Source: Neofusicoccum parvum
Taxonomy: Eukaryota > Ascomycota > Dothideomycetes > Botryosphaeriales > Botryosphaeriaceae
Length of the DNA stretch: 64,000 bases
Direction of reading: 5' to 3'
Assembly: GCA_020912385.1 (NCBI GenBank)
Contig: CP087213.1
Location: 1,178,001 to 1,242,000 of the forward strand
Part shown: positions 23,338-36,400 of the stretch, piece after piece
How the letters are laid out: each line of letters starts with the position of its first letter
Numbering within the stretch: the first letter of the stretch is position 1
The notes under the pieces: model-generated
The model's input: the letters and a program-made list of their open reading frames with translations, nothing else
Database searches by the model: none
Told to the model about the DNA's origin: nothing
Translations under genes and position numbers: made by a program

Positions 23338-23426
23338 TATGGGTATCTGGTGAGGCAACGAGTGTGTTTGGTTTGATATTGTGAGTGAAATGAGCGTGCA
23401 GATATCGCGGTCTAAAAGCAGAGTCT

Positions 23427-23978
23427 TCAAGATCGATCTTTAGAGAGCGTCGTGGGTACGATGAAAGAGTGAGAGTGAGGACGATGAAAGAACCAGCGCC
23501 GCCGCATCTTCATCCGCCAGATCTTATACCTCTCCACGCCTGCAAGCGTCAGCGAGCGCCACCGAGTCGACAAAGCCACTACCGTTACGATGACGATGAT
23601 GGCAAGAGCGACGTCGGCCACGGCGTGCATCGGGTATATCCGCCTTGTTCCTCGGATCAAGAAGCACGATTGGCAGAGAAATCGGAGATCCGTGGGATGG
23701 GCATATCAGTGAGACACGGCACTACCGTTCAATATCCTCGCGGTCAATGATTGTGATGCGTGTCTCAATTGCCCCCTTAGCGTGCTCGCACTCGTTATTC
23801 TCCATACAGAGCCAATGAGAGTCAGGACCAGGCCAGCCGATAACAAGGGCGTGTAAGCCACGCGCTGTGGGCGACTCTGCAGCCGCTGCTGCATGAGGGC
23901 GTTCTTTGCTTGCACTGAGACCACGTCCATCTCGTGTGCATGGGTGCCAAGGGCGGAAACATTGGCGAAAAGCGTCAT
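23427..23978 (-). CDS. Possible two-helix membrane protein (tentative)
   Basis: A weak candidate. Exon A (about 23978-23726) reads a charged helical stretch followed by a hydrophobic segment (TPLLSAGLVLTLIGSVW). A donor at G|GTAGTG and an acceptor at CCGAG|GAACAA join it in frame to exon B (23650-23427), with a second hydrophobic segment (VADVALAIIVIVTVVAL) and a basic tail; total about 158 residues. The true start may lie further upstream. Against it: no family is recognised, the stop lies only 89 bp before the next start codon on the same strand, and another frame is open across the same DNA for about 310 codons. Confidence 0.25.
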
Positions 23979-24913
23979 CGTCTCCTTGCTCTGTCTGCCC
24001 AGACTCGCTATGTTTGAGAAGTTGGAGGGCGTCTACTCCCACAGCTTGGTCACGAATTGCTTCACGTCCGTCCCTCGGTACCAGGGCTGAAGACCGACCC
24101 AACCCGTCGGGCAGAGCGGATAGGATGCTGCCAGGGATATGAGTTTCTGGGTCATGAGTGCGGCTGTGCGAGCGGATCGGAATGTCAGACCTTGGCCATT
24201 TGCAGGTGCCATCTCCGCTTCCGAGAACGCGCTCTTCCGAAAAGGTCGATGGGACGGTAACGGTCTGCGAGATGCAACATCCCCTTTGAGAAAACGAGGA
24301 CCTGGTTAAAATCTGAGCCGTCGAGCCGGGAGGAGCCGAGAGCAATGCCGATGAGACGTTAATGTGGTCGGCACGGGAAACCATTTCTGACCTCGATACA
24401 TTCCTACAGGAAAAAAGACAAGACCCCTGATCCAGCACCCCCACCGCAGCTCCAAGACCGACGCAATGCATGTGTAAATCAGAGAACCAGAAGAAGACGC
24501 GCTCAGAACACCATCCTCCCACCTGTCCGCCTTGCTTGTTTGTGTGATGATTGTCCATGCGCTCATCAAGAGTTCCTGTCAGGCATGACTTCATATAGCG
24601 TACAATAGAGAATAGAAAGAAAACATTTTTGGGTTGCGGCATCCACACGACGGTGGGCAACGTTGCTCGCTAACACCTGGGGGAAATCGGATCAGAGCAA
24701 GGGAATCTACAAACGTCCGTTGCCTGTAAGAAGAAGATACATTCGCTCAAGGAGGGCTTGGGTATGCGCGTCAAATGACAGAAGACAAGAAATCGCTTGT
24801 CAGAACGCTAGCATGCGTACCTGAACGAACACGAAAAAGAATTCGCTAACCGAGTTTGGTACAGCAAGGAAATGGTCTGTAAACGATGGTCGGGGAGGGA
24901 AGAAGGTACGCTT
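23979..24913. other. Intergenic, no firm gene
   Basis: Upstream of the tentative membrane protein and downstream of the Vac7-like gene. A long minus-strand frame (24660 down to 23722) crosses it but has no domain, and its composition is Cys/Trp/His-rich in a way unlike its neighbours. Confidence 0.5.
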
Positions 24914-27900
24914 CTACCCTTCTTCCTCGCCAGGGTCGTAGACATGTTTCCTCCGCACTTGCTCTATCCACATCGCGCCTTCCTCATTGATGCCTTTCTC
25001 CGGGTGCACTGCGACACTAGCTCCGATCGGGGCGGTGTGGGTGCTGCTGCTGAGCGGGAGCTGGTATCTCAAGATACCGCGGACGATGAGCTCGAACGGA
25101 TACTGGATGACGCGCTCCCATCGTTCTGTGCCACCGGCCTCCGTTTTGTTGCCAGGCTTTTGGAGACGGAGCTCGCCGATCGAGTAATGGGGCCGGCGTT
25201 TGAGGGGATCACCATCGAAATTGAGTGGCGAGTCGAAGTGGAATATGCGGCCAAGAAGCATCGTCTGCGAGTCGCCTTCCGGGTCTTCGATCGGGTCGTG
25301 CGGGTCGTCATCTAAGGAATGGAAGGACGGGTCGACATCTTCAGGCGAGGAGATTTGACGACGTCGGCGTCCGAGCGGTGTGAGGCGGTCCTCGATGACG
25401 GGGCCAAGGAAATCGCTTTCCGGCTGGTCTTGCCAATATCTTTCGGAGCCGACGTGCTTGCTCTTGGCGAAGATGTTGACATCCATCTCGGCGATAGTGA
25501 CGGCCACAATGTTGGGGTTGATTGCTTCGACCAGCAGGTCGAGCATGATCTCCTGCTCGCTCGCGAGAACATTCTGGATCTCGACAACTTGAACACGGTA
25601 CAGCGGCTTCGTCGTGGCGAACAAAAAGCCGACGGCACCAAAAGCGAGCAGGAGCACCATGATAGTCAGCACGAAGCAGCCAGCAAACCTTCGAAGGCAA
25701 CCACGCCTGCGTCTCTCGTAGCGATCATGGTAATGTAAGCTCGCGCTCGTAGGTCGCGGCCGCATCGGAGGACCCCTTCGAGTGCGCACGGTGCCCATGA
25801 GAGGAGTTCTTTCGTCGTCAGCACCCTCGCCGTCCATGTCGTACGCCGATAGCTCGCCCATCTTCCTACCCGGGTTGCTTGTCCGCGAGCTGTAATGAGG
25901 GAACTTCGGGCTCCCAGGAGCAGATCCATGTTGTGATCTGTAGCCGGACACACTTCTCGGCTTCGAGCCCGGAGGGGCGGGCCCATCCTCGAAAAGGGAA
26001 TTGACGGCAGCATTGCGACCGTACCGGCCGATGTGGTGGTGGTAGTTGCTGTGGCTGCCACTCGGCCGCGAGTGATTACCTCGCACAGTACCATCGAAGC
26101 GGTCGTTCATATCTTCATCGAGGCTGGAATTGCCGTAAGGGTTGTTAGCAAACTTCATACTTCTCTTTCCCGCGACACTGCGATGTCCTTCAAGGACGTT
26201 GTTGATGGAGCGAAGGCCGCCGCCGAGGCGGGGGTGGTCGACCATGCTCGCCATCGAAGTTGCGCTCGGCGTACGAGAATGGTGTCGGCTGGCTCGGGGC
26301 TGGGTATCGGGCGGATTCGATTCGTAGACAAAAGTCTCGTCGGAGTCGGATGAGTTGGCCTCATCAACGGCACTAGCTACCTTCGCCTCAAAGATGTCTG
26401 CCTTTGAGGACGCTTTGCGGGGAGAATCGTTAGTGTATGTTGAGCTCATGTGTTTGCTGACAATTGTCGAAGGGGTCTGGGTGGACTGAGAAAAGTCGCC
26501 CGGGCTCGGGTAACCCAAGGTGCGGAAAGACTGTATACTCGAATCTGCCGTGGTGCTGAGTGGTGCTGCAATGGTGTTCGATCGGACCTGAAGGTCTGGT
26601 CTGACGACGGGGCTGACGACGGGGTTGACGACAGGAACATGGTGGTGGCTGAATGGATTGCGGACTAGCTGTGGTGGATACCTACCCGTGCCGGAAGTAA
26701 TTGACGGCGCCTTTCGTACCGTCCTCCTCTTTTCCCTCTTCGGTCGAATCGTTTCGTTGCTTGGCTTCAGGCGAAGACTACCGCTGGGTTCTCCACGCCC
26801 CGGTGCAGGACCACCCTGCGGCTGGCCCATCACTCCCTGAGGAACGGATCGCACGGTCTCGGTTTCGACGGTCATGTTTTTCGACGGCTCGGTAACGGAC
26901 CTGGACTTTCCGGGGACGAGACCTGTAAAGGAATTTCTCGATGCGGCGGAGGGTCGTGCGCTGCTCGCCTTCTTCTGTTCCATTCGTCTGCCACGGTCTT
27001 CGGACTTGTTGTTGCCTCCGCTCTCGCTTCCACTTTCCCGGGCCTTCGAGTTTTCTTTCACATATTCTGTTGAGTTAGCGACAACGGTGTCGTCACTTGA
27101 TGATTTGGTGGGATTGTTACTGCGAAGCTAGTTAGTTTCCTCTTTCGGGCTGTGCTGCCTGGCGCGGCTCGGCCGGGGATGGTGTGATGTAGATTACGGC
27201 TCGCCCGCGCAAGGCTCGGTAAGCATGACGTATACATGAGGAGTTGAAGCATTCGTCCAGGCAAAGCAAGCATGTGCTGCTGCTCTTGTGTCCAAATGAA
27301 TGCTTCCGACCTGCTTGTATTTGTTCCGCTAGCCGAGAGGTGCGCGGGCCGACCTCGTAAACAAGGCACGAGTACCTCCATTCACCCGGCACGCGACCGC
27401 AAGAGCCCAAGATTACGTACCTGTGTGCTTGGAGAATGTCGAAGCCAGGCGTAGTCGGAAGACTGGCTTCCTGTACGGTCTCCAGTGCTGGCGGGGCGCC
27501 GCTTGCGGCTCTTATCGAACCTTTCCGTGCCATGTTGGGGCTGTCCTGGTCCTCTGAGTCGCTGGGCGGGCGGTCATTCTTCTGCTTTGGTTGCTCGGGC
27601 GGCGTTGCGGTGCGCTCCACTACGATGTTCGGGGCGGAGTGAGACGTTTGGGGTGGGTCTGGCCTGAGCTGGCGGGTCTGCTGCTGCTGTTGCTGCTGCG
27701 GTTGTTGCTGTTGCTGCTGTTGAGAACGTAGTGAATTGCGGCGGGAGCGGTTGTTGGAGGGGGGAGGTGACTTGAGGCGCGGCGAGACGGGCCAGTGGGG
27801 CGTGTTGTCGCCGGAGCTGTTGGATTTATGCGGTCTCGGGACGCGGGTCGAGTCTGCCTGTGGGGGCGGCTGGAGCTGCGGCGTGTTCGCAGATGCAAGG

Positions 27901-28313
27901 GCCCGCTGGATGGCAGCAGCGGACGGCGTGGTGCTTGTTTGGTTGGAGAGGCCGGTGGGCCGGTTCGGGCTGACATCCTGGTTGCTGTTCTTCCTCGACC
28001 TCTGGACTCGGCGGGCAGGGCCAGCCATGGCGGGCGTCTGGCGCTGGAGGTGTGGCGGGCGCGACGGCGAGGTGTCGCGCGACGACATGGGCGAGTTCGC
28101 CTGCGAGGGCGGAGCCGACGGGGTCTTCTGCTGCGGCAGCGGGCCACTGGAGGCCCTCGGGGTGTGGTGGGCGGGCGTGATTGGGTTTGTTGTGGCACCG
28201 GTTGCACCGGCTGGGCGAGCGGCAGCAGGGCCGCAGTCTTCAGCTGCCGGCGCCGGGTCGGCGGTCTCGGGCAGGCCAGTGACGGAGCGGAAGCCTTCGT
28301 CGTGGTCGGTCAT
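24914..28313 (-). CDS. VAC7: Vac7-like vacuolar membrane protein
   Basis: Yeast Vac7 activates the PI3P 5-kinase Fab1 at the vacuole and controls PI(3,5)P2 and vacuole morphology. Exons 28313-27421 and 27119-24914 (junction HSNNPTKSSS) give about 1032 residues; yeast Vac7 is 1165. Residues 1-770 are disordered, rich in Ser/Pro/Gln, with a polyglutamine stretch around 200-215. A basic cluster (RYERRRRGCLRR) precedes a single membrane helix (CFVLTIMVLLLAFGAVGFLF, about 775-800). After it comes the conserved luminal domain with QVVEIQNVLASEQEIMLDLL and INPNIVAVTIAEMDVNIFAK, the Vac7 signature, then HFDSPLNFDGDP. The family is recognised from topology plus the luminal motifs. The second exon could contain a further tiny intron near 26690, but the frame stays open without one. 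Confidence 0.88.
27678..27722. repeat. CAG/CAA (polyGln) microsatellite
   Basis: Interrupted CTG/TTG repeat on plus, read as CAG/CAA on minus. It encodes two glutamine runs separated by one proline in the disordered part of the Vac7-like protein. Confidence 0.9.
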
Positions 28314-29874
28314 GATGGGCGGCGCGTGCGCGTGGGGTCATGGCAAGGTGCTGGCGGACGGGAGCGGTTGAGGTTGCGGTGGAGCAACGGGCAGTTCGCT
28401 GTCATTGATTGAACGCTAGGCGAGCTGGAAGCCCGTCGCAGTCGCAGCAACGCCCGAGGGCACGCGGCAAGCGGCGGTTCGCGGAGAGCAGTGGCCACGC
28501 AGCTCAGCGCAGCAGTGCGCGCAGCATGAGGGCGGCGGGCGAGGCGTAGGCGGACGTCAACGGTCAGGTGCTGGGCCGCGAGCTGTCGGGCGCGCTCTGG
28601 GATGACGATGCGCAGCCAGACGCCCTCAGCCCGTCGCCCGTCGGCCGCCCTGCCGCTGCGAAGCCTGCCAGCCTGCTAGGCCGCTTCCATCAAGGCGCCC
28701 TGCCCTACCCGCGGCAACGTTACGCCAACACCGCGCGCATTCCCATGCCCGTCCATGCCAGCTGCTGACCGACCGACGGCCAGCTCACGGCTGCCTTGCG
28801 CTGCCCGCACGCGCTGCCCGGCGCTCCGCCGGATCGCCCGCGCCCGTGCTGAGTGTGTCGGCGAGACATGTGAGACAGTGCGACCGCGCGCCAGCTCACA
28901 CCTGGGCCTTGGGCAGCGTCACTCCGGCTTGACCGCACCCTGCGCCCTGAAACGCCAGCCTCAATCACTGCCAGACACCGCCTTTACGCGCATCCGAGCT
29001 GGTTATCTTTTTTCATTTCGCTAGCTACTCGTGCCTCCGCGCGCCCTGCCCTGCAATTCGGCGAAATGTCTCCTAGAAACTTCTGCACAGCATAGTGGAG
29101 GTGCTATCTACCCAATCCAGGTATCGTTCAGTCGTGAAGGCACAAAGGAGAAAAAACAAAGGAAGCCTCCGCCAGTCACCCCCCCACGTCGACCCGGTGC
29201 CGCTTGGTCTCGCCGCCCCCGCGATCGACGTGCTACAACGTCTGGGTATGTGCTTTTGATGGTATTTCCTCCGAGAAGGCGTACAATTACAAGAGGGCGC
29301 CCAGTGGACGCCTGGCTATAAGTAGAGAAAAAGACTGCCCGTTTCTTTTCCTAGTGTAATGCAGGGTATGCGCAAATGACGAAATCGCTGCAAGGAGCGA
29401 ATTTGAACTCGATGCTAGGCCGGCCGTGACAACGTTGGTAATACAATGTGTAGTGGAAGAAAGAGGTAGTGTGATCGAATGCGGTGGTCGCCGTGACGAA
29501 TCAAATCGTTGGATCATCCGTGTGTCGTGAAGTCGTAGGGGTGATCCGCAAAGAATGTTATACAAGGTGTTGTCGTCGTCGAGGTATGGGCCGATGATTG
29601 CCGCGTCGTAAGCGCTGAAAGACAAAACAGCAGGTCGCGGGAAACGATGGGATATCGAAAGGGTAGAGCAAAAAGCAAGAAAGAACAAGCAGCCAGATAT
29701 CGCGCCGTTCGTAAGCCCGTGGCGGCTTAGCCAAAATTCTTGAAACCAAACGCCCATCGCCAGTGCACCTAAACACCAGATGTTATTTTATATGCCTTGG
29801 AAACCGCTTCTCCAAAGGCGAACCCTATCGGGTCTGTATCCAGGCACCAGTATGGTCCAAGAAATGTATGTTGC
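28314..29874. other. Intergenic, no gene seen
   Basis: 1.56 kb between the Vac7-like start and the Wee1 stop (both minus). The first part is GC-rich leader/promoter sequence, the rest more AT-rich. A minus frame at 29287-29757 has no motif or splice support. Confidence 0.6.
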
Positions 29875-32800
29875 TCAGTTTGTGTCCATCATGTCGACGT
29901 CATCTTCGCAGTTGAGAACATAATCAGCAGGTCCCCAGTTGCCTTCGTAGATGGTGGCACCGGCACGTCTGCGCTTCTCGACCCATTGAACGCCGTCGAG
30001 GTGGAAGATCTGTTCGATGACTGGACGCGCCTCTGGATCCGGCGAGATCATCCACTGCACCACTCTATCGAGGGCACCATCGTCTTCGGGGTCTACCATG
30101 AACCTAGGAGGCTCAACAAGCGTGGCAGGAAGATGTCTCCTGGGCGAGAGTTTGCGTAGTGCCTGAGATGTCTCATCGTCATGGTCAGAGCCAAGGAGAG
30201 TTTCGTGTGAGGGAATCATGGCGGCCTCCTCGTCCAAGATGGGATCTCCAGACTCATCACGCTCGAGCGTAGTGTCTGAGCTGAAAGTGAGGCTGGGGAG
30301 GTCGCTCAGGTCACCTTGCCTGAGGCGCTGCCAGGAAGCACCGTTGTCGGGAAGGATGATGTTGCCCGCAATCTCCACCATGATCATGCCGAGAGCGAAG
30401 ACGTCGGCAGGCTTGTCGAACTGACCACGGAGGATTTCGGGTCCAATGTACTCGCGATCACCCTCACCATCGATGCCCTGAGGCGCCGGCCAGGTGCTTG
30501 CGAGGCCAAAGTCGCCGATCTTGAGAACGCCTTCCCAGTCAATGAAGACGTTCGCCGGCTTCAGATCGAGATGGATGAAGCCAGAATCATGGATGTGCTT
30601 GACGCCCTGCATATCCAAGTCAGCACGCAGCTCAATAGATTATTTCAAAGTCGAAAACTTACCGAAGAAAGCTCTAGCAATATCTTCCAGATTCTGAAGT
30701 CGTCCAAACGAGCCTTGTCGCCGGTCTCACTCAAGAAAGTCTTGAGGTTTCCGTTCTCGCAGTACTCGGTTTGAATGTAGAGATGGTGGTTCGCTTCCCA
30801 GCAGTTGGTGAACTCAATGATGTGCTCGTTTCCACGCAAGGACCTGAGGATTTCCACCTCCTGCATCTTTCGTTCTCTGTCCCTCAAGCCAGTGTAGGGC
30901 TTCTTCGACTTCTTGACAACCCATCGTTTGGTCAACGAAAACGATGATGGCGAGTTGGTCATCGAGTCATCGACCGGCTGATCGACGAGGAAGACCTGGG
31001 AGAACTCGCCATCACCCGGCAGAAGTTTGACATTCTCAAAGCGTGCAGTCAGGCTTGTGTCAACATCGTTCTTGGTCAGACCCGTAATTGGGGCTACAGG
31101 CTGGCCATTTCCAAAGAGGAACATTTGATCCCGAGGGGCGGTAGGGGTAGCAGGAGGGAATGCAAGTCCGCCGTTGATGCTAGCATTGAATGAGATCGAG
31201 TCTCGGCGGTTGGCCTGAGCTGAGATCGAGAGCCGACTAGCATCTGGCGGAGTATAGCTGCCTTGTGGTGTGTGAGGTGAATTTGACCGGCCAAGAGTGG
31301 GAGTCGGGACAGCTGGAGGAGAGATTGACTCAGTACCATCCGGAGGTGATGGAGCAGAAAGAGATTTGAGAGAATGGTTGAGAAGCGGCGACGGACAGGT
31401 TGGGATGGATGTCCGTCTACCGAAAGGAGAGGAGGGTTCGATCTCTTGGGAGCTCCGGAACGGGTTTGGAGAGCGCTCAAAGAGGCTCTTCTTGCTGCCC
31501 GCGCCAAGCTCCGTAGAGCCACGTGGGAAAGACTTACTCTTTGAGAATTTAGGAGAAGGAATGTCTTCGGGAGTAGGTGGGGCAAATGTGTCAGGCCCAA
31601 TGGAAGCGCGCCGTCCGAACAGGTTGCTCCTCAAGCTGTTATCCTTGGAGCCCCTGGTACTGTTCTGCTTGGTAGGTGTGGGGGGAAACTCGTCGTTGCT
31701 GAACTGGCTGTCGCCAGTGCCTGAGGGCGACTGCAGGTGGTCGTCGCCGTCGATGCTGACGAAGCTGCCTCTCCGCTCAAGCCCAGGGTTCTGGCAGCGA
31801 GAACCGAAGATACTGACACCCTGCCCAAATGAGATTGGAGTGGCCTTTACAGCATGCGAGCTGAAAGGCGTAGATGGAGTGCCGAACTCAGGCCGCGACA
31901 TGGTAGACTTGCCAAAAGCGCTACGCTGGAAAGGCGTGGAGCTCGTCATGGGCGGGAAAGACACCCTCTTTGAAGGAGTATCAGGCATCGTGTAGTTCTC
32001 CACACCCCCAGCAGCTGGTGCCTCAACGTTGCGGTTCTTCTTGGAAATAAGGCCCGTCGACATGAAGGCAGCAGGTAGAGGCTTTGCCATCCTGAAATGG
32101 TCAGGAGTCGCAAATGACGACGGGTCGGAGGAGTCAGATTGCGCGTGCATCCGACCGGTTGGGCGGGCAGCTCCAATGGGAAGAGATCGTGAGAAACTGA
32201 TCGGAGGCCTTGAGGTTTCGGCGATCGCCTGTCGCTGGGGCGCCGGAGCCGGCGGAGGCATGTGAGAGGGAGAGTCATCGTCATCGCTCAGGCTTGAGCA
32301 CGAGGAGGACGGCGTGAGAGCGTTTGACAGAGGGTGTGGCTGGTGCGAAAAGGCAGGGCCCGAGACCGAGCGCTGTTGAAAAGGATGGGATGATCCGTAT
32401 TTGGTGCTCTTGCGGAAGGGCGATTCGGCGGGCGAAGGGCTCATGGCGATGGCGCTGTCAAGAGAGATTCGAGGCTTGGACGACCTGGGAGCGGCAGGGC
32501 TGGAAGCTAGAAATTCATGTCCCTCTTGGGAGAAACGTGGGCGTCCCGTGCCAAAGCCGGACCGCTGGAGTGTTGACCTTCTGAGAGATGCCTTCCGGAT
32601 GGGGGAGGCGCGCCTCGGGCCAAGTGGGGACGAGGACGAGGACGGCGGGGCGAAGGAGTAGTTTGTCATTTCCCTATCCGGCTCGCCGCTCCCACGTTCG
32701 TCGGTCAGTCCGGGGGTCGGCGCGTGGTCGAAGATGTTGTCCATGTCGCCGAACGGCCCGCCATGCAGGCTCCTTCTCTTTGCTACAGGGCTGCCTAGGC

Positions 32801-33476
32801 TAGCCTGATCGAGGTTCATGATGCCATCGCTGCGCTTCAGCGGACTCGACTTGGCGGGCTGGAGACACCTTGCAACCACGTCGCTGGCCTCGCTCTTCGG
32901 CTTGGCAAACTCAAATTTGATCGGGCCATCGTTAAACTCGAGACGGGCGATCGATGCCTTCGTCGTCTCCGACTCCGTCTCAGACTTGACGTCTTCGGTA
33001 TCCTCGTCCATGTTGTCCTCCTCAACAGAGCTGCGGCGTCTTGATGTGGGCGACTTGTTGGCTTGGTTCAAGGTGTCGCTGAGCGCTCTGCGCATGGGGC
33101 TCCTAGGGGTCGGTCGCTTGCGAGGCGACGTCCGGAACGGTCCGAGGCGACGAAGGCTGGGCTTGCTCTTCTTCGTCGTGGCGGGTGTCTCCTGCAGCGG
33201 CGAGAAAGGGAAGAGTTCGGGGGCATGGTGGTCCTTCTTCGAGTTTGGGCTGAAGGCCCTGGTCAGAGCCAATGGCGAGAGCGGCGACTGGGGGGAGCCG
33301 GAGGGCGAGGTGCTGTGCAAGGTGAAACGCGAGGCCTTGGAGGGAGATCGAGAGAGGGAACGCCTGATCTGCTTGATCGATGGAAATCCGTCGACGCGGT
33401 ACGAATGCGGATGGGTTGGTGAGTGGAGGTGCAGAGTTCCGCCGACCTCGCGGTGGGAGGAGTAGGCGAAGTCCAT
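29875..33476 (-). CDS. wee1: Wee1-family protein kinase
   Basis: Wee1 kinases inhibit Cdk1 by phosphorylating its ATP-loop tyrosine and so delay mitosis. Exons 33476-30663 and 30606-29875 give about 1181 residues. Residues 1-800 are a long, disordered, Ser/Pro-rich regulatory region with many SP/TP sites (SPSKASRF, SPRKRPTPRSPMRR), as in fungal Wee1/AnkA. The kinase domain starts around 805: glycine loop GDGEFSQV (about 819-826), KRWVVKKSKKP with the ATP lysine, EYCENGNLKTFL hinge region, HLDLKPANVF catalytic loop (Asp about 952), IGDFGLAS (about 969), and GDREYIGPEILRG in the activation segment. HLDLKPAN in place of HRDLKPxN is characteristic of Wee1. The intron lies between SS and GVKHIHDSG. 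The C-terminus carries an acidic tail. Confidence 0.95.
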
Positions 33477-36400
33477 GCTTGCGGAAGAACTGCGGTTGGT
33501 CGCGACGATACCGCTGATACGCGTCGCGCGTTCTCGCGATGACGACAGCTCAACGGCGCGTCGGTGGTGTCAATCTCCTAACAGAGCGCGGGAGATCGCG
33601 ATTCCTGGGCTGGAGTCGCGTTTTAGGAGGCAGGCGGCCGCTGCGGTGGGTGTCGCATAAGAGTGTGTGTCCAGGAGGCGGCGGTGCACTCGCTAGCAGG
33701 CAGTTAAGACAGGTGCCGCGCGCTTGCGAGTCTCTCGATAGGAATGCAGGTGGTGTTTACGGTCAACAGAGGCGATCCTGGATGCGCGATAGTCGAATTC
33801 CTTCCCCTTCACTCGGACCTGGCTACACCGCCCGACTCAGCGCCATCCAACGCTCAACGTGCGCGGGCCGGTATACGTGATCGAGAGCGTGTCAATCAGG
33901 CAGAGCGGACGTCCTCAGCCGGGGCGAAGCGTGTTATGGGCGGCGACTCGAGGGTGGTGACGTGGGGAGCGCGTGGAATGCGGTGCGACCGAGTAAACAA
34001 TAGGCGCGTCACAGCGTGCGACGGCGGGCGACGGGCGCGTCGGAGGGGGGTGGACGGGGTGCGGCGGGTCGTGGGACAAAGAATGCGGACAGGGCGAGGT
34101 GGAGCAGTCGTCCGAGCGGGAGCGCCAGAGCTGGGTGCGCGCTCGTCGCAGCGGTGGTGGTTTTGGGCCGTGGAGCGCTCGATTCGCTAGGGAGACGGGT
34201 GGGAGCGGGCCTGCGTCGCGTGGACTTGGTCCAAGGTCGCGCGTTTGCTGGCAGCCTCGCTAAGTACCGGATCCCTGAGCCACCCCTGACTCCTCGTGAT
34301 CCGCCGACGCACAGGGCGTGTCCTCTGCCGATGACAGTGCTCGACCGTCGGAACTGCGTCTGGCGATGCGACACGGCGACTCCTGAGGTGCAGCCTGCGT
34401 CGAGCGGCGGCGCAGGCGCTGCAAAGGAGTGTCAGCGCGCGCCGCAAAGGCCCGCCCGGCCAGCTAGCTGCGCGCGCTCGCCGTCGCCACGCTCCGCGCC
34501 GGCACGTTGTTTGTTTACCATCGCCCTTCCGCTTTGAGCAGATCTGCCGCCGGGTGCCAGCTTCCCCAGCACATTGCACACCCCATCCCCGGCGTCATCG
34601 CATCGCTGGGATGCCTGCGAGCCCCTCTGCTGGCCGCTGGGGCACGCATTTGCGCGCTCAAATTGCACGGCGCGCCCACGGCCTGCGGCCTCATGCGCCA
34701 TAGCCGTCCGGTGGCTCGCCGCCCTCAGCCCAGCCGGCTGCGTCCTCTCGCGCAACGAACCGGAGGGGAGGCACCAGCTGGGGATAGCCGCTGGCTGCTG
34801 CGCGCCATTGTTCCGTCCGTGCTGCCTCCGCCTGCATTCCGCTGGGCCGCGGCCATCAATGCCATTATGCCCCCCATACCCGTACTGCAATTTCACATTT
34901 CCATCTTCGCGCCACACAATCAGCTGCACCACCCCTCGCTGCCTGGCAAGGCCGATCAATTCACCCGCAAGCCGCCCTACGCGGCCAGCGTGCGGTGGAC
35001 ACCGCGCCGTGCTCCCGTCAAGTCTTGACCGGAGGCGCGTCTTCAGGGCGTTGGGCGGCGGCATCGCTTGCAGGGTAGTCCAGGGACGGCGCTCAAACTC
35101 TCAGCCGTGCCCTGCATACCCGGCCCTGCCACGTTCGCCAGATTGGCGCAGCCAGTGCCGCCGCTGTGCAACGGGCCCGAAATAGAGTCGAGCTCCTCGC
35201 CCTGCCCGGCTCTGCGATGTAAACAGCGGGGCTGAGCAGAGGTGATGTGTTGGCAGACGTGGGGATTTCAAATCCGCGCCCGCTGGGATCGATTGTTTCA
35301 ACGATTCAAGCGCCGGTAGGTGCTCTCTAGCGCTCGTCCATCGAAGAGCACAGTCTGCATTCGGACAGAGCACTGTTCTGCAGCCTCCACCGACGCTGTG
35401 GGCGGCGTCCGTGGGACGAGTGGGCGTCTGGAAGCCGCACGCCGCACGCCGCCCCGGCTGAAGACGATCACGCACTGCGTTGCGGCGAGCAACCACCGGC
35501 GTCCATCCATGCTGCGCGTCAACTGCTGCGTCAAGCGTTACGTGGTGGCGCAGGGCCAGCCACGGCACTGGAGGTGGCGAGCTCGACGAGCAGATGGGGC
35601 AGCACGATCAGCAGCTGTGCAGCCTGCTTGAGCCTACGTCAGCCCTGCCGGACCTGCGGCGGGACGGGAGGCAGCAGCAAAAGAAGGGACTCTCAGGGTC
35701 CTCGCGATCCCAATGTGCCCAACCGGCCCTCAATTTGCCACGCGCATCGAGGACACTTCAGCATCCTGAAGTCGCTGCCTCCCAGTCTTCCAGCAGCTCC
35801 GGCACGGGATCACCGGCGCCACATCGCCCTACCGGGAAGTCGGCGGCGCGAATCTTTGTCGTGGCAGTCGCGTCGCCGTGCTGACTCGTCTTCGGGACCT
35901 CCTCCAGGCTCGCGCGTCCGAACCAGCTCAGTCGTGTCGGGCGGGACCTCTGGAGGACCAAAGTGCCTGCTCGCGTCCACCTGCCCGGGCGCGTGATGGC
36001 AGGGGAACCAGGGCCTGTGTGAGATGCTGCGAGCGCTGCCTTGGAAAGAGGGCAAAGCACGGCCGTCCGCGCTGATTGAGCGCCCAGACAGGTCAATTGA
36101 AGATATCGCCGCACCTGGCCGGACGGTTGCGCGCTGCACCCCGCAGGTCAAGGGTGGGACCAACGTCGGCGCCAGGATTCGAAGGAGATTTTCGCCAGGC
36201 GCTATGCCCGACCGGGGTGCAACCACAGCTCGGCCTGCGCCGCGGACGCGCAGACAGTCCCAAAGGAGCGCCGCGAAGATAGATGTCCACACCGTGCACG
36301 CGTTAGCCAGAGCCACCGGTTGTGGTGGAGCCTGGCTGAACGTGCGGCCGCCTGCTCCGCATCGTCGTTCCTCCTCGGCGATCGTCGATCTGGCGAGGAA

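Noticed and set aside
23722..24660. 312-codon minus-strand frame
   Set aside because: No domain, odd Cys/Trp/His composition and no homolog I recognise; it overlaps another tentative model.
26640..26700. A very short intron in the Vac7-like gene near a GTAGGT
   Set aside because: The possible intron would be under 40 nt and the frame is open without it.
35262..35292. tRNA-like T-arm (GATTTCAAATC)
   Set aside because: The position before TTC is not G and no matching acceptor, D-arm or A box is found around it.
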